The notes: a model not told the origin generated them from the sequence alone. Counted from the first letter of the stretch, positions 34,060 to 44,074 are shown. The stretch: 46,391 nucleotides of DNA from Gammaproteobacteria bacterium (GCA_002717445.1 PBDY01000007.1:1-46391); one strand, 5' to 3'. Made by a program: numbers and translations.

Positions 34060-34908
34060 ATGAACACGCTTATCCACTTTTCTAGGCTGGCGCGTTTTGA
34101 TAAACCAATTGGAATTCTTTTGCTGCTCTGGCCAACAATGTCGGCTCTTTGGCTTGCTTCGAACGGAGTTCCGGATCCTAATATCCTAATCACTTTCATC
34201 GTCGGCGTCGCTGTGATGAGATCTGCGGGCTGTGTGATTAATGATTTGGCTGACTCAAGCATTGACAAACATGTAGAAAGAACAAAACAAAGGCCGCTGG
34301 CATCGGGAGCGCTTTCTAAAAGCAAGGCCGTAATATTCCTTTCGTTTCTTCTGGTTATAGCTTTGTTCCTAGCCATAAGCTTAGGCGAGAAGGTAGTGCT
34401 GTGGTCATTTGGCGGATTGGCTTTAACGTTGGTTTACCCATTCTGTAAGCGATTTATTGCCTCGCCACAGGTGGTATTGGGAATGGCCTTTAGTTGGTCA
34501 ATACCAATGGCCTATGTTGCCTGTGGAACACGGTTTGATATGGCATTTTTTTTACTCTGGGCTGGGGTTGCGATATGGATAGTGGTTTACGATACTTTTT
34601 ATGCGTTGGTGGATATTGATGATGATATAAGAACAGGCGTCTTCTCGACAGCCATACTGTTTGGAAATCAGGTTTCTTTGGTCACGTCCATTCTTCAACT
34701 TGCATCCATTGCCCTTTGGGCTTGCCTCGGTGCTGCCTTACAAGTGGGGGGTTTATTCACACTCGTTCTGTTTCTCATTTCAATGCTTTTTTTCAGGCAA
34801 CAATGCTTGATCTTTAAAAGAGAAAGAGCTGGTTGTTTCAAAGCATTCAATGAGAGCTGGCAAGTGGGTCTATTGCTCTTTATAGGTATTTTTATAAGCC
34901 TTCCTTAA
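34060..34908 (+). CDS. ubiA: 4-hydroxybenzoate octaprenyltransferase
   Basis: 282 residues, about eight to nine transmembrane helices. Both prenyl-diphosphate/Mg motifs are present: NDLADSSID (NDxxDxxxD) and the second Asp-rich site YALVDIDDD. It attaches the polyprenyl chain to 4-hydroxybenzoate in the inner membrane, using the product of ubiC. Confidence 0.96.
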   Translation: MNTLIHFSRLARFDKPIGILLLLWPTMSALWLASNGVPDPNILITFIVGVAVMRSAGCVINDLADSSIDKHVERTKQRPLASGALSKSKAVIFLSFLLVIALFLAISLGEKVVLWSFGGLALTLVYPFCKRFIASPQVVLGMAFSWSIPMAYVACGTRFDMAFFLLWAGVAIWIVVYDTFYALVDIDDDIRTGVFSTAILFGNQVSLVTSILQLASIALWACLGAALQVGGLFTLVLFLISMLFFRQQCLIFKRERAGCFKAFNESWQVGLLLFIGIFISLP

Positions 34909-34931
34909 TAGGCAAAAAAAAGATCAGAGCC

Positions 34932-34961
34932 TTGAAAATTTTTTCTTGTTCTATTTATAAT
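34932..34961 (+). promoter_or_regulatory. Sigma70-type promoter of the cytochrome oxidase cluster
   Basis: TTGAAA (34932-34937) and a perfect TATAAT (34956-34961) are separated by 18 bases, in the 131-base gap between ubiA and coxB. Transcription would start near 34968, giving a leader of about 70 bases before coxB. This is the best promoter match I found in the window. Confidence 0.7.
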
Positions 34962-35039
34962 TTATATCATTGTATTCTCGTGATTTTTTAAGGATAATGC
35001 TCCGTGCTTAGACTGAGTTTTTAATTAAATAGGATCATT

Positions 35040-36116
35040 ATGGCATTTGTAATCGTTACCGCGATCATCGTAATCGGAACTGTACTTTGGAACTTTGTAT
35101 CACCTTGGTGGTTTTCACCGCTGGCTTCAAATTGGGGCTTCTTAGATACCACAATATTAATTTCACTATCGATCACTGGCATCGCTTTTGTTCTTGTATC
35201 GACATTTATTTTGTATTGCGTGGTTAAGTTTCCCTATCGAGAAGGACATAAATCTGAATACGAGCCAGAGAATCCTGCTCTAGAGCTTAAATTAACCATC
35301 ATCACCGCACTCGGAGTAATCGCTCTTTTGGCGCCTGGTTTGTATGCCTGGAAACTTTATATTTCATTACCTGCGGATGCGCTTGAGGTTGAAGGCGTTG
35401 GACAACAATGGGTTTGGTCGTACCGTTTTCCTGGTGAAGATGGCGTCTATGGAAACACGAGTGGCCGACTGTTTAGCTCAAAGAATACCTTCGGGCTAGA
35501 TCCGGATGACCCGTATGGCCAAGATGACATCCTCATAAGAGGTGGAGAAGTTCATTTACCAATCAACCAAAAGGTTGTATTCCAGCTCAGGTCAAAAGAT
35601 GTCTTGCATGATTTTTATGTGCCTCAATTCAGGGCAAAGATGGATCTGGTGCCTGGCCAGCAATCAAACCTATGGTTCGAGCCAACAATCCTTGGTACTT
35701 ATGAAGTAGCCTGTGCAGAATACTGCGGCACCGGGCATTATGCGATGAGAGGTGTTGTAGTGGTTGATACACAAGAAGCTTTTAATGGTTGGTTGGCAAA
35801 ACAGCCGACTTTTGCTGAAACAATGAATGAAGGGGCCAACGGAGAACAAATAGTCCAAACTCTGGGCTGCGTGGCTTGCCACAGTGTTGATGGTTCGGAT
35901 GGAATTGGGCCAACATGGGGAGGTACATATGGTACCAATAGATCCCTGAGTTCTGGAGAAACGGTTGTGGTTGATGAAGATTATATTAAAACATCGATTG
36001 TCAATCCAATGTCACAAATTGCAGAGGGCTATGCGCCAGTAATGCCTGCTTATGCGACTCTATCCGATGAGGAGCTAACAGCAATTGCTGATTATATAAA
36101 AACCCTAAGTGAATAA
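35040..36116 (+). CDS. coxB: Cytochrome c oxidase subunit II with fused cytochrome c domain
   Basis: 358 residues. Up to three hydrophobic segments lie in the first 110 residues. The CuA site is complete: His190, Cys225, Glu227, Cys229, His233 and Met236 (CAEYCGTGHYAM). After residue 260 a mono-heme cytochrome c domain follows, with CVACH (277-281) and the axial Met335 (VMPAY). Such a fusion lets the enzyme take electrons through its own heme c. The order II-I-III-III recalls Bradyrhizobium coxMNOP. AGGA lies just before the ATG. Confidence 0.95.
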   Translation: MAFVIVTAIIVIGTVLWNFVSPWWFSPLASNWGFLDTTILISLSITGIAFVLVSTFILYCVVKFPYREGHKSEYEPENPALELKLTIITALGVIALLAPGLYAWKLYISLPADALEVEGVGQQWVWSYRFPGEDGVYGNTSGRLFSSKNTFGLDPDDPYGQDDILIRGGEVHLPINQKVVFQLRSKDVLHDFYVPQFRAKMDLVPGQQSNLWFEPTILGTYEVACAEYCGTGHYAMRGVVVVDTQEAFNGWLAKQPTFAETMNEGANGEQIVQTLGCVACHSVDGSDGIGPTWGGTYGTNRSLSSGETVVVDEDYIKTSIVNPMSQIAEGYAPVMPAYATLSDEELTAIADYIKTLSE

Positions 36117-36167
36117 GTTTCAAATTAAAAAATGAGTAAAAAAACAGACTAAGGAGTAAATCTAGAA

Positions 36168-37901
36168 ATGGATCAAAATTCAGCTACTTACGAAGGTCAA
36201 AAAATGTACGACCCTAAAGGTTGGTGGGATACGTATGTATTCTCTCAAGACCATAAAATTATTGCGCTGCAATACGTTTGTGTTGCTCTTGCTATAGGGC
36301 TAACGGGCATGTTCCTATCATTGTTGATGAGACTGCAGCTTGGCTTCCCAGGGTTGTTTGAATCGATTGATGCCGGGAGTTACTACCAAGATGTCACCAT
36401 GCATGGAATGATCATGGTTATCTATCTCCTGACAGCACTCTTTCTTGGGGGTTTTGGAAATTACCTGATTCCGCTGATGCTTGGGTGCCGAGACATGGCC
36501 TTCCCTTTTGTCAATATGCTGAGCTTCTGGATGTACTTCTTATCAGTAATCATTCTCGTGGCTAGCTTTTTTGTCGAAAGCGGGCCTACAGGAGCAGGGT
36601 GGACGCTTTATCCGCCTCAGTCAATCCTTGAGGGCACGCCTGGAGGAGATGGCGCTGGGATCATTCTCATGCTTGCCTCGCTCGCGGTGTTTATTGTTGC
36701 CTTCACGATGGGCGGACTAAACTATATCACCACCGTTCTGCAGTCTAGAGCAAAGGGAATGACCTTGATGAGAATGCCGCTGATTATCTGGTGTATCTTC
36801 CTTGCAACATTCTTGGGTTTATTGGCATTCCCTGCGTTGTTGGTGGGAGCAATAATGCTGATATTTGATCGTGTGCTTGAAACAAGTTTCTTTATGCCTG
36901 AAATATTTAAAGGGGGAGAAGTTCTCGACTATGGCGGTGGAAGCCCAGTGCTTTTTCAACACCTATTCTGGTTCTTCGGTCACCCAGAAGTCTACATCAT
37001 TGCCCTCCCAGCTTTTGGAATCATTTCTGAGCTTATCAGCGTCCATGCCAGAAAGAATATCTTTGGATACAACATGATGGTTTGGGCGCTTATCGCAATC
37101 GCCGGTATTGCTTTTATCGTCTGGGCGCATCACATGTATGTGGCCGGAATGAACCCTTATCTTGGGTTTTTCTTTGCAACAACAACATTGATCATCGCTG
37201 TTCCAACAGCCATTAAAGTTTATAACTGGGCCCTTACTCTTTGGAATGCAAACATCAAGATGACTGTTCCGATGCTCTATTGTCTAGCATTCCTGGTTAC
37301 TTTTTTGAATGGCGGTCTCACAGGCCTATTCCTAGGCAATGTGGCAGTGGATGTTCCGCTGTCTGACACCTATTTTGTCATCGGTCACTTCCATATGGTT
37401 ATGGCGGTATCGCCTGTACTGGCATTGTTTGGTGGTCTGTATCACTGGTATCCATCTGTAACGGGCAGAATGCTTGATGATAGGCTTGGAAAGATTCACT
37501 TTTGGATCACTTTCATAGGCACGTATTTAATATATTTCCCAATGCACTACATTGGCTTCTTGGGCGTTCCAAGAAGATATTATTCGAATGAGCAGTATGA
37601 CTTTATTCCGCAATCTGTTGCAGACTTGAATCAGTTCATTACGATTTGCACGTTGATAGTTGGAGCAGCACAATTCATTATGCTCTACAACCTCATCAAA
37701 AGTCTCTACAAAGGTGCGATAGCGCCTAAAAATCCATGGGATGCTTGTACGCTTGAATGGCAAACATTGGAGTCCCCTCCTGGACATGGAAATTGGGGAG
37801 AACAATTGCCGGTTGTTTATAGATGGCCTTATGAATATGGTCTTCCGAGCGCGACTGCAGATTTTGTTCCGCAGAATGTATCCGATGAGCAGATCACCTA
37901 A
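36168..37901 (+). CDS. coxA: Cytochrome c oxidase subunit I (aa3/A1 type)
   Basis: 577 residues, about 12 transmembrane helices. Heme a ligands are His79 (MHGMIM) and His409. Heme a3 has His407 (GHFHM). CuB has His272, His321 and His322, and Tyr276 of the GHPEVY motif gives the His-Tyr crosslink. Asp109 and Glu274 mark the D-channel and Lys350 the K-channel, so this is a type A1 proton-pumping oxidase. AAGGAG precedes the ATG. Confidence 0.97.
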   Translation: MDQNSATYEGQKMYDPKGWWDTYVFSQDHKIIALQYVCVALAIGLTGMFLSLLMRLQLGFPGLFESIDAGSYYQDVTMHGMIMVIYLLTALFLGGFGNYLIPLMLGCRDMAFPFVNMLSFWMYFLSVIILVASFFVESGPTGAGWTLYPPQSILEGTPGGDGAGIILMLASLAVFIVAFTMGGLNYITTVLQSRAKGMTLMRMPLIIWCIFLATFLGLLAFPALLVGAIMLIFDRVLETSFFMPEIFKGGEVLDYGGGSPVLFQHLFWFFGHPEVYIIALPAFGIISELISVHARKNIFGYNMMVWALIAIAGIAFIVWAHHMYVAGMNPYLGFFFATTTLIIAVPTAIKVYNWALTLWNANIKMTVPMLYCLAFLVTFLNGGLTGLFLGNVAVDVPLSDTYFVIGHFHMVMAVSPVLALFGGLYHWYPSVTGRMLDDRLGKIHFWITFIGTYLIYFPMHYIGFLGVPRRYYSNEQYDFIPQSVADLNQFITICTLIVGAAQFIMLYNLIKSLYKGAIAPKNPWDACTLEWQTLESPPGHGNWGEQLPVVYRWPYEYGLPSATADFVPQNVSDEQIT

Positions 37902-37903
37902 AC

Positions 37904-38473
37904 ATGACTAACTACGCTGCATCAGAAAAAGCATTTCTTGGCCTAAGCCATGCACAGGTATTCGTGTATGTATTAATGACGGTGATATCAATCCTTTTCT
38001 TGTTTATCACAAATGCCTATCTTTTCAGAATGAACTTTCAAGATTGGGCTCCGGTTCCAATCCCTACCTTGCTATGGTTTAACACCGTTTGTTTGCTCTT
38101 GGCAAGCGTCGGAATGGTGTGGGCAAAAAGCGGCGCAAAAACCGAAGATCATCAAAAAACAAAAGTTGGGTTGACGCTGGCTGGCGTTTTTGCCGTTGTT
38201 TTTGTTTCTGGTCAAACATGGGCCTGGCAAGAGCTGCATGTAAGTGGTTATTTCTTGTCTTCAAATCCAGCGAATACCTTCTTTTATCTAATCACCGCCT
38301 TGCATGCCTTGCATGTGCTTGGAGGGCTTGTTGCGTGGTTTGTGGTCACTTTTAAAGTATTTAAAGAGGATGCAGCAATCCTGCAGCCTGAATCAGTTGG
38401 CTTATTGGGTGTCTATTGGCACTATATGCTTTTGGTTTGGGGCGTATTGTTTGCGATGCTAATAACAACCTAA
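37904..38473 (+). CDS. Cytochrome c oxidase subunit III (first copy)
   Basis: 189 residues, five transmembrane helices. The subunit III pattern is seen in FFYLITALHALHVLGGLVAW and GVYWHYMLLVWGVLFAML. It starts 2 bases after coxA. It is clearly diverged from the next gene, which belongs to the same family, so this is an old duplication rather than a recent copy. It would correspond to coxO in the Bradyrhizobium coxMNOP order. Confidence 0.88.
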   Translation: MTNYAASEKAFLGLSHAQVFVYVLMTVISILFLFITNAYLFRMNFQDWAPVPIPTLLWFNTVCLLLASVGMVWAKSGAKTEDHQKTKVGLTLAGVFAVVFVSGQTWAWQELHVSGYFLSSNPANTFFYLITALHALHVLGGLVAWFVVTFKVFKEDAAILQPESVGLLGVYWHYMLLVWGVLFAMLITT

Positions 38474-38483
38474 AGAGTAAATT

Positions 38484-39173
38484 ATGTCTGACAATGAATC
38501 CGTATCTTTTGAACACACAATTCCTGACAACTTAAAGGGATTGGTCGCTGATTGGTCTTCTGATGTTCAAGCCTTCCGAGTAAGGTGGAGCAAAGCCATG
38601 ATGTGGATCTTTCTGGTCAGTGATACTTTTATATTTGGCTCCTTCTTGAGCGCTTATATGTCGGTAAGGCTCACCACGATTGAGCCTTGGCCAAATACCA
38701 GTCAAGTTTTTGCCTTGCATGTCGGGGGCACAGATGTGCCTTTGTTATTGATTGCAATCATGACATTCATACTGATTAGCAGCAGCGGCACCATGGCGAT
38801 GGCCGTGACCTCTGGGTATAAAAAACAGAGGAAGAAAACGGCTTACTTAATTCTTTTAACAGCCCTTGGAGGCGTTGCATTTGTTGGGATGCAGATGTTT
38901 GAGTGGAGTAAGCTCATATTCGAAGAAGGCATTCGTCCTTGGGGGAATGAGTTTGGAGCTGATCAATTTGGGGGCTTCTTCTTCATGATTACTGGTTTTC
39001 ATGGTTTGCACGTATCAATAGGTGTTGTCTATCTGTCCATTGTTGCAAAAAGGGTTTTAGATGGTCGATATGACAGGCTTAATGACTATCAAATGGTCGA
39101 GGTCGCTGGCTTATACTGGCACTTTGTCGATTTGGTGTGGATATTTATTTTCGCTTTCTTTTATTTGTGGTAG
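38484..39173 (+). CDS. Cytochrome c oxidase subunit III (second copy)
   Basis: 229 residues. A soluble N-terminal stretch of about 35 residues is followed by five transmembrane helices. The subunit III motifs are FFFMITGFHGLHVSIGVVYL and LYWHFVDLVWIFIFAFFYLW. It is the longer and more canonical of the two subunit III proteins. Both may be needed to form the complete complex. Confidence 0.9.
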   Translation: MSDNESVSFEHTIPDNLKGLVADWSSDVQAFRVRWSKAMMWIFLVSDTFIFGSFLSAYMSVRLTTIEPWPNTSQVFALHVGGTDVPLLLIAIMTFILISSSGTMAMAVTSGYKKQRKKTAYLILLTALGGVAFVGMQMFEWSKLIFEEGIRPWGNEFGADQFGGFFFMITGFHGLHVSIGVVYLSIVAKRVLDGRYDRLNDYQMVEVAGLYWHFVDLVWIFIFAFFYLW

Positions 39174-39182
39174 GTCTTAGAT

Positions 39183-39548
39183 ATGGAAGAACAAAAACAT
39201 TTTAAACACCCTAGCTTTTATCCTGGAGATGCTCCAGAAACCGAACATCCATTCAGCTTATATATAAGTGTTTGGATTCTCTTATTTGTATTGAGTGCAT
39301 TTTCATACGCTGTTGACTTGGCTCAGATTGAGGGCTACCTCAGGTGGTTTCTGATCACGACCTTTGCTTTTTTAAAGGCCGGTCTGGTTGTGGGTGTGTT
39401 CATGCATATGGCATGGGAAAGAATGGCCTTCTTGTATGCAATCACGCTGCCTCCTCTTTTCCTTTTGGCTTTGGTTGGAATATTGGCTGTAGACGGTTCT
39501 TTCATATACTACATCCGTGACATATTTATGCCATTAGTCGGCGAATAG
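39183..39548 (+). CDS. Cytochrome c oxidase subunit IV (prokaryotic type)
   Basis: 121 residues with three hydrophobic segments (about 24-44, 53-79 and 85-105). The sequence TTFAFLKAGLVVGVFMHMAWE is typical of the small COX4_pro/CtaF subunit that ends oxidase clusters. Function is structural and its exact contribution is not known. Confidence 0.85.
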   Translation: MEEQKHFKHPSFYPGDAPETEHPFSLYISVWILLFVLSAFSYAVDLAQIEGYLRWFLITTFAFLKAGLVVGVFMHMAWERMAFLYAITLPPLFLLALVGILAVDGSFIYYIRDIFMPLVGE

Positions 39549-39562
39549 ACTATAGAAAAATC

Positions 39563-40555
39563 GTGATAACAAAAAAAGGTGTAGCCGGCTTTACCATTCT
39601 GCTCGCCTTATGCGTTATTGTATTCGGAGCCTATGTAAGGCTCACAGATGCTGGTTTAGGTTGCCCCGATTGGCCGGGTTGTTATGGTTTTGCAACCGTT
39701 CCTGAAACAGCTGAAGATTATCTCTCTGTTGAGCAGAATTTTCCTGGTGAAATCGTTGAAGAAGGGAAGGCCTGGAGAGAGATGATTCATCGCTACATTG
39801 CTTCTCTGCTTGGGTTATTGATTCTCTTATTGTTCTTGAAGGACCTTTTCTCCTATAGAAACAATAAAGGCTCACCGAAAGACTTAAAGCTATCAGGCGT
39901 CTTGCTTGGGTTAGTTATTTTTCAAGGATTGCTGGGCATGTGGACAGTAACGCTCAAGGTACACCCTCTTGTGGTGACCGCTCATTTGATTGGTGGATTA
40001 ACGACCTTGTCTCTATTGTTTTTCTATTATCGAAATCTAGATAAGCGCCCTGAAAAAATGGCTTCTGCGCCTAAGGCGATGTTTGTGGGCTTGGTTATTC
40101 TCTCGGCTCAGATCATACTTGGCGGCTGGACAAGCACCAATTATGCAGCCCTTGGATGTCCTGACCTTCCGCTCTGTTATGGTGAGGTCTGGCCATCTAA
40201 CATGGACTTTGACGAAGGCTTCTTAAAATGGCAAAAAGTCGGTGTCAATTACGAGGGAGGCCAACTCAGCGCGTCGGGTAGAACAGCCATTCATTATCTA
40301 CACAGACTTGGTGCAATATTGGTTTTATTAGCGCTTGGTTGGTTATCATTGAAGTACCTGAAACATTCTTCCCAACAAATCCAGAGAGCCTCTAAAATAA
40401 TGTTGATAACATTATTGGCACAATTGGGCGTTGGCATTATCATGGTGTGGTTTGGTATTCCATTATTCTTGGCTACTGCTCATAATGCTTTTGCGGCCCT
40501 TCTTTTGCTTTCTTTTATCAATCTTTTATACACTGTCAAGCTCAGACAAATCTAA
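39563..40555 (+). CDS. ctaA: Heme A synthase
   Basis: 330 residues, about eight transmembrane helices, from a GTG start without a clear Shine-Dalgarno. The family's paired loops are present: GLGCPDWPGCYG and ALGCPDLPLCYG, each with a cysteine pair, and the heme-binding histidines (MIHRYIA, VTAHLIGG, HYLHRLG, ATAHNAFA). It oxidises heme O to heme A for subunit I. The partner heme O synthase (ctaB) and the CuB assembly factor ctaG are not in the window. Confidence 0.94.
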   Translation: MITKKGVAGFTILLALCVIVFGAYVRLTDAGLGCPDWPGCYGFATVPETAEDYLSVEQNFPGEIVEEGKAWREMIHRYIASLLGLLILLLFLKDLFSYRNNKGSPKDLKLSGVLLGLVIFQGLLGMWTVTLKVHPLVVTAHLIGGLTTLSLLFFYYRNLDKRPEKMASAPKAMFVGLVILSAQIILGGWTSTNYAALGCPDLPLCYGEVWPSNMDFDEGFLKWQKVGVNYEGGQLSASGRTAIHYLHRLGAILVLLALGWLSLKYLKHSSQQIQRASKIMLITLLAQLGVGIIMVWFGIPLFLATAHNAFAALLLLSFINLLYTVKLRQI

Positions 40556-40564
40556 TTAAATAAA

Positions 40565-42697
40565 ATGCAAGCAGATCAAATTCTTGCCCAGCTAAACGAA
40601 CAGCAAAGGGAGGCCGTCACTTCAAGTGGCAACAATGTTATGGTTGTCGCTGGCGCAGGCAGTGGAAAAACAAGGGTATTGGTCCATAGGATTGCTTGGC
40701 TCATAGCGGTAGAACAGACGCCTCCTCAAAATATTTTTGCGGTTACCTTCACAAATAAAGCGGCAAAAGAAATGTCCTCCAGAGTTTCTGAAATCCTTGG
40801 GTATGAATCAAAAGGGATGTGGATTGGAACATTTCATGGGATTGCACATCGATTTCTACGGCTGCATTGGTCTGATGCTGAACTTGATCAGAACTTTCAG
40901 ATTCTAGATGCAGATGATCAGCTCAGACAGGTCAAAAAAATCATTAAAGAAAGTTCATTCGATGAATCCAGGTATCCGCCCAAAGAAATAACCTGGTTTA
41001 TTAATAGCCAAAAAGATTTGGGCTTGAGGCCTGACAAAAGCAAGGGCAAAAAAGGTTTTGAGCACTATCTCGAAATTTATGCCGCATATGAAAAGCTCTG
41101 CCGGCAAAATAACTTGGTTGACTTTGGTGAGCTTCTTCTTCGTTTTTATGAAACATTAAAAAATAATGGGGCTCTTTTAGAGCATTATCAGAATCGCTTT
41201 GAAAATATTCTTGTGGATGAATTCCAAGACACCAACGAAATACAATACCAAATCATAAAGCTCATGACAGGCATGGATGGAAAAGCCTTTATTGTGGGAG
41301 ATGATGATCAGTCGATTTATCGGTGGAGAGGCGCAAATCCTGACAGTATGCCAAGATTTAGGAATGACTTTCATGGCTCAAGAAGCATTAAGCTGGAGCA
41401 AAATTATCGTTCAACCAAGAATATCCTTCATGCGGCAAATTCGATCATTTCCAATAACAATGGGCGCCTAGAAAAAAACCTATGGACAGACGAAGAATCG
41501 GGTCCTTTGATAAAACTGCATCAAAACTTCGATGAGTATGAAGAGGCATCAAACATTGTTGAAACAATTGAGTCAAAATCAGGGAAGCTCAAGCTGAGTG
41601 ATATCGCCGTGCTATACAGGTCAAATGCACAGTCAAGGGTGATTGAAGAAGCGCTCCTAAGAAGGTCGGTACCATATCGAGTCTATGGGGGCTTTCGGTT
41701 CTTCGATCGTGCCGAGGTCAAAGATGCACTTGCTTATTTGCGTCTTATACAAAATGTTGCTGATGATATCGCATTTGAAAGGGCTTCCAGCGTTCCTCCA
41801 AAAGGGATTGGCGCACAAACAATGGATAAACTAAAAAAATTTGCCCTCGATGAGGGTGTGTGTTTATTTGTGGCTGCCGATCAACTTATTCAAGCAAACT
41901 CTTTAAGCAATCGGGCAAAAAATAGTCTTTGTGCCTTTTTGGGAACAATCAGTGAAACCAAAAAATTAATTTTAGACCAGCCGATTGAAAAACAATTCGA
42001 GACAGTCATTGAGCAATCAAAGCTTATCCCTCACCTGAAAGAAAAAAGAACCGAACAATCGGCTACAAAGATAGACAACATCTTAGAGTTAATTAATGCC
42101 GCTCATGGTTTTCGTCAACCTTTTGATGATGATGAATTGTCGCCAATGCAGTCTTTCTTAGCGCATGCTGCGCTTGAATCCGGTGAAAACCAAGCGTCTG
42201 AATGGCAAGAGAGTGTTCAGTTGATGACCATGCATTCTGCAAAAGGTTTGGAATTTCCTTTGGTTTTCATTGCAGGAATGGAGGATGGTTTATTCCCGCA
42301 TACGCGATCACAGCTTGATCCGGGCGGGCTGGAAGAAGAGAGACGTCTCTGTTACGTGGCTGTTACTCGCTCAATGAAAGAGCTTTACATCAGTTATTCG
42401 AACCAAAGGATGCTTCATGGGAATATGATGAGTTGTCAACCCTCTCGATTTCTTTATGAAATCCCTAATGAGCTGATTGATGACCTATCTACTGAGGGGC
42501 TTCAACCAATGAAAAAAAAACCAAGAACCAATGGTGGTGATGGCCTGCTTGGAAAACTTGTCGAACACGCTTCTTTTGGTGAAGGGGTTGTTATTGCTGT
42601 TGAGGGAGATGGGGACAATAAAAGAGTTCAGGTTAATTTTCAGTCCGAAGGTCTTAAATGGCTTGTTTTGAGCTATGCAAACCTTAAAATCATGTAA
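40565..42697 (+). CDS. uvrD: DNA helicase UvrD/PcrA
   Basis: 710 residues, superfamily 1A. Walker A is GAGSGKT (30-36). Motif II VDEFQDTN, motif III GDDDQSIYRWRGA, motif IV QNYRSTKNI and motif V/VI MTMHSAKGLEF and VAVTRSMKELY are all intact. The C-terminal Tudor-like RNA polymerase contact region (LLGKLVEHASFGEGVV) distinguishes it from Rep. It acts in nucleotide excision and mismatch repair. Confidence 0.94.
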   Translation: MQADQILAQLNEQQREAVTSSGNNVMVVAGAGSGKTRVLVHRIAWLIAVEQTPPQNIFAVTFTNKAAKEMSSRVSEILGYESKGMWIGTFHGIAHRFLRLHWSDAELDQNFQILDADDQLRQVKKIIKESSFDESRYPPKEITWFINSQKDLGLRPDKSKGKKGFEHYLEIYAAYEKLCRQNNLVDFGELLLRFYETLKNNGALLEHYQNRFENILVDEFQDTNEIQYQIIKLMTGMDGKAFIVGDDDQSIYRWRGANPDSMPRFRNDFHGSRSIKLEQNYRSTKNILHAANSIISNNNGRLEKNLWTDEESGPLIKLHQNFDEYEEASNIVETIESKSGKLKLSDIAVLYRSNAQSRVIEEALLRRSVPYRVYGGFRFFDRAEVKDALAYLRLIQNVADDIAFERASSVPPKGIGAQTMDKLKKFALDEGVCLFVAADQLIQANSLSNRAKNSLCAFLGTISETKKLILDQPIEKQFETVIEQSKLIPHLKEKRTEQSATKIDNILELINAAHGFRQPFDDDELSPMQSFLAHAALESGENQASEWQESVQLMTMHSAKGLEFPLVFIAGMEDGLFPHTRSQLDPGGLEEERRLCYVAVTRSMKELYISYSNQRMLHGNMMSCQPSRFLYEIPNELIDDLSTEGLQPMKKKPRTNGGDGLLGKLVEHASFGEGVVIAVEGDGDNKRVQVNFQSEGLKWLVLSYANLKIM

Positions 42698-42715
42698 AAT
42701 ATATCTTCTGTAGTT

Positions 42716-44074
42716 ATGAATATTCTAATCCTTGGTGCGGGTCGAGTAGGTACCGCCTCAGCAATTCAGCTTGCAAGCGAGCAGGACAATGAGGTGACCG
42801 TGGTCGACATTGATGGAGGTAGGCTTGAAAAGCTTTCGTCCAAATCAGATCTCAGAGTCGTCGAAGGAAACGCCTCTCATCCAAATGTTTTAAAGTCAGC
42901 GGGTGCTGAAACCGCTGATATGCTGATTGCTGTCACCAGCAGTGATGAAGTCAATATGGTTTCATGTCAGATTGCTTCCACGCTGTTTAATACGCAAACA
43001 AAGATAGCAAGAATCCGGCAAGCCGAGTACACAAAACACTCGGAGCTTTTTTCGGAGGGAGATATTCCGGTCGATTTTATACTTAGCCCTGAAGAACTGG
43101 TTACGAATTATATTGCTGAAGTCATTGAGCATCCTGGCGCTTTTCAAGTGGTTAATTTTGCGGATGGTAAAATCAAGATGGTTGGAGTAAAAACAAAAAA
43201 ACATGGGTTTTTGGTCGGCCAACCGATCAGTCATCTACATGTGCACCTGGGAAATGAAAAAGTAAGGATTGCAACAGTTTATAGGGATGGCGAAATGATC
43301 TCGCCAAAAGGGGATACCGCGATCAAAGAAGGTGATGAGGTTTACTTCATTGCTGCCCCTGGAGAGATTGATTACATGATCACTGAGTTCAACCAAGACC
43401 AAGAAAAAGCGAGAAATATAACCATCGCTGGTGGCGGCAGGGTTGGTTATAAGCTTGCCGCATACCTCGAAAAAAACAATCATGTAAAGATCATTGAAAA
43501 AGATCCTGAGAGGGCCAAGTATATTGCTGAAAAACTTGAATCAGCAATAGTTTTAAAGGGTGACTCTTCAGATGATGTGCTTCTTAAAGAAGAAAACATA
43601 GAAAACAGTGATGTTTTTGTTGCTACTACAAACTCTGAGGAAGCAAACCTACTGTCTGCTATGGTGGCAAAAAAAATGGGTGCCAAAAAAGTGATGGCGA
43701 TTGCGAATAAAGATTCCTACTCGGGGTTGGCAGAGACGGGGACGATTGACATTGCTATTTCTGCGGAACGCATCACGACCAGTGCATTGCTTTCACATGT
43801 AAGAAAAGGTGATGTGGTTACGGTGCATAAACTAAAAAGAGGAAACGCAGAGGCGCTTGAAGCCATTGCGCATGAGCATGACGAATCCAGCGCTGTTGGG
43901 AAAAAGGTTGAGGACATTGATTTGCCAGAGGGCTCCTTTATCACCGCAATTGTTTCTCACGAAGGTGAGATTAAAGCCGTTCATGGGTCAACAATGATTG
44001 ATGCCGACGATCATGTTGTAGTTTTTATTGATAACCGAGATACTATTGGGGAAATAGAAACAATTTTCGCTTAA
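42716..44074 (+). CDS. trkA: Trk potassium uptake regulator TrkA
   Basis: 452 residues in two tandem TrkA-N/TrkA-C (RCK) units. Each half opens with an NAD-binding loop: GAGRVGT at about 7-13, and GGGRVGYKLA near residue 240. The acidic VDID and IEKDPERAKY strands follow. It gates the TrkH channel in response to nucleotides. It lies 31 bases before trkH. Confidence 0.95.
   Translation: MNILILGAGRVGTASAIQLASEQDNEVTVVDIDGGRLEKLSSKSDLRVVEGNASHPNVLKSAGAETADMLIAVTSSDEVNMVSCQIASTLFNTQTKIARIRQAEYTKHSELFSEGDIPVDFILSPEELVTNYIAEVIEHPGAFQVVNFADGKIKMVGVKTKKHGFLVGQPISHLHVHLGNEKVRIATVYRDGEMISPKGDTAIKEGDEVYFIAAPGEIDYMITEFNQDQEKARNITIAGGGRVGYKLAAYLEKNNHVKIIEKDPERAKYIAEKLESAIVLKGDSSDDVLLKEENIENSDVFVATTNSEEANLLSAMVAKKMGAKKVMAIANKDSYSGLAETGTIDIAISAERITTSALLSHVRKGDVVTVHKLKRGNAEALEAIAHEHDESSAVGKKVEDIDLPEGSFITAIVSHEGEIKAVHGSTMIDADDHVVVFIDNRDTIGEIETIFA

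Noticed and set aside
34895-34920. GCCT...AGGC hairpin at the end of ubiA as a terminator
   Set aside because: It is followed by a run of A on the plus strand rather than T, so it does not fit an intrinsic terminator for ubiA.
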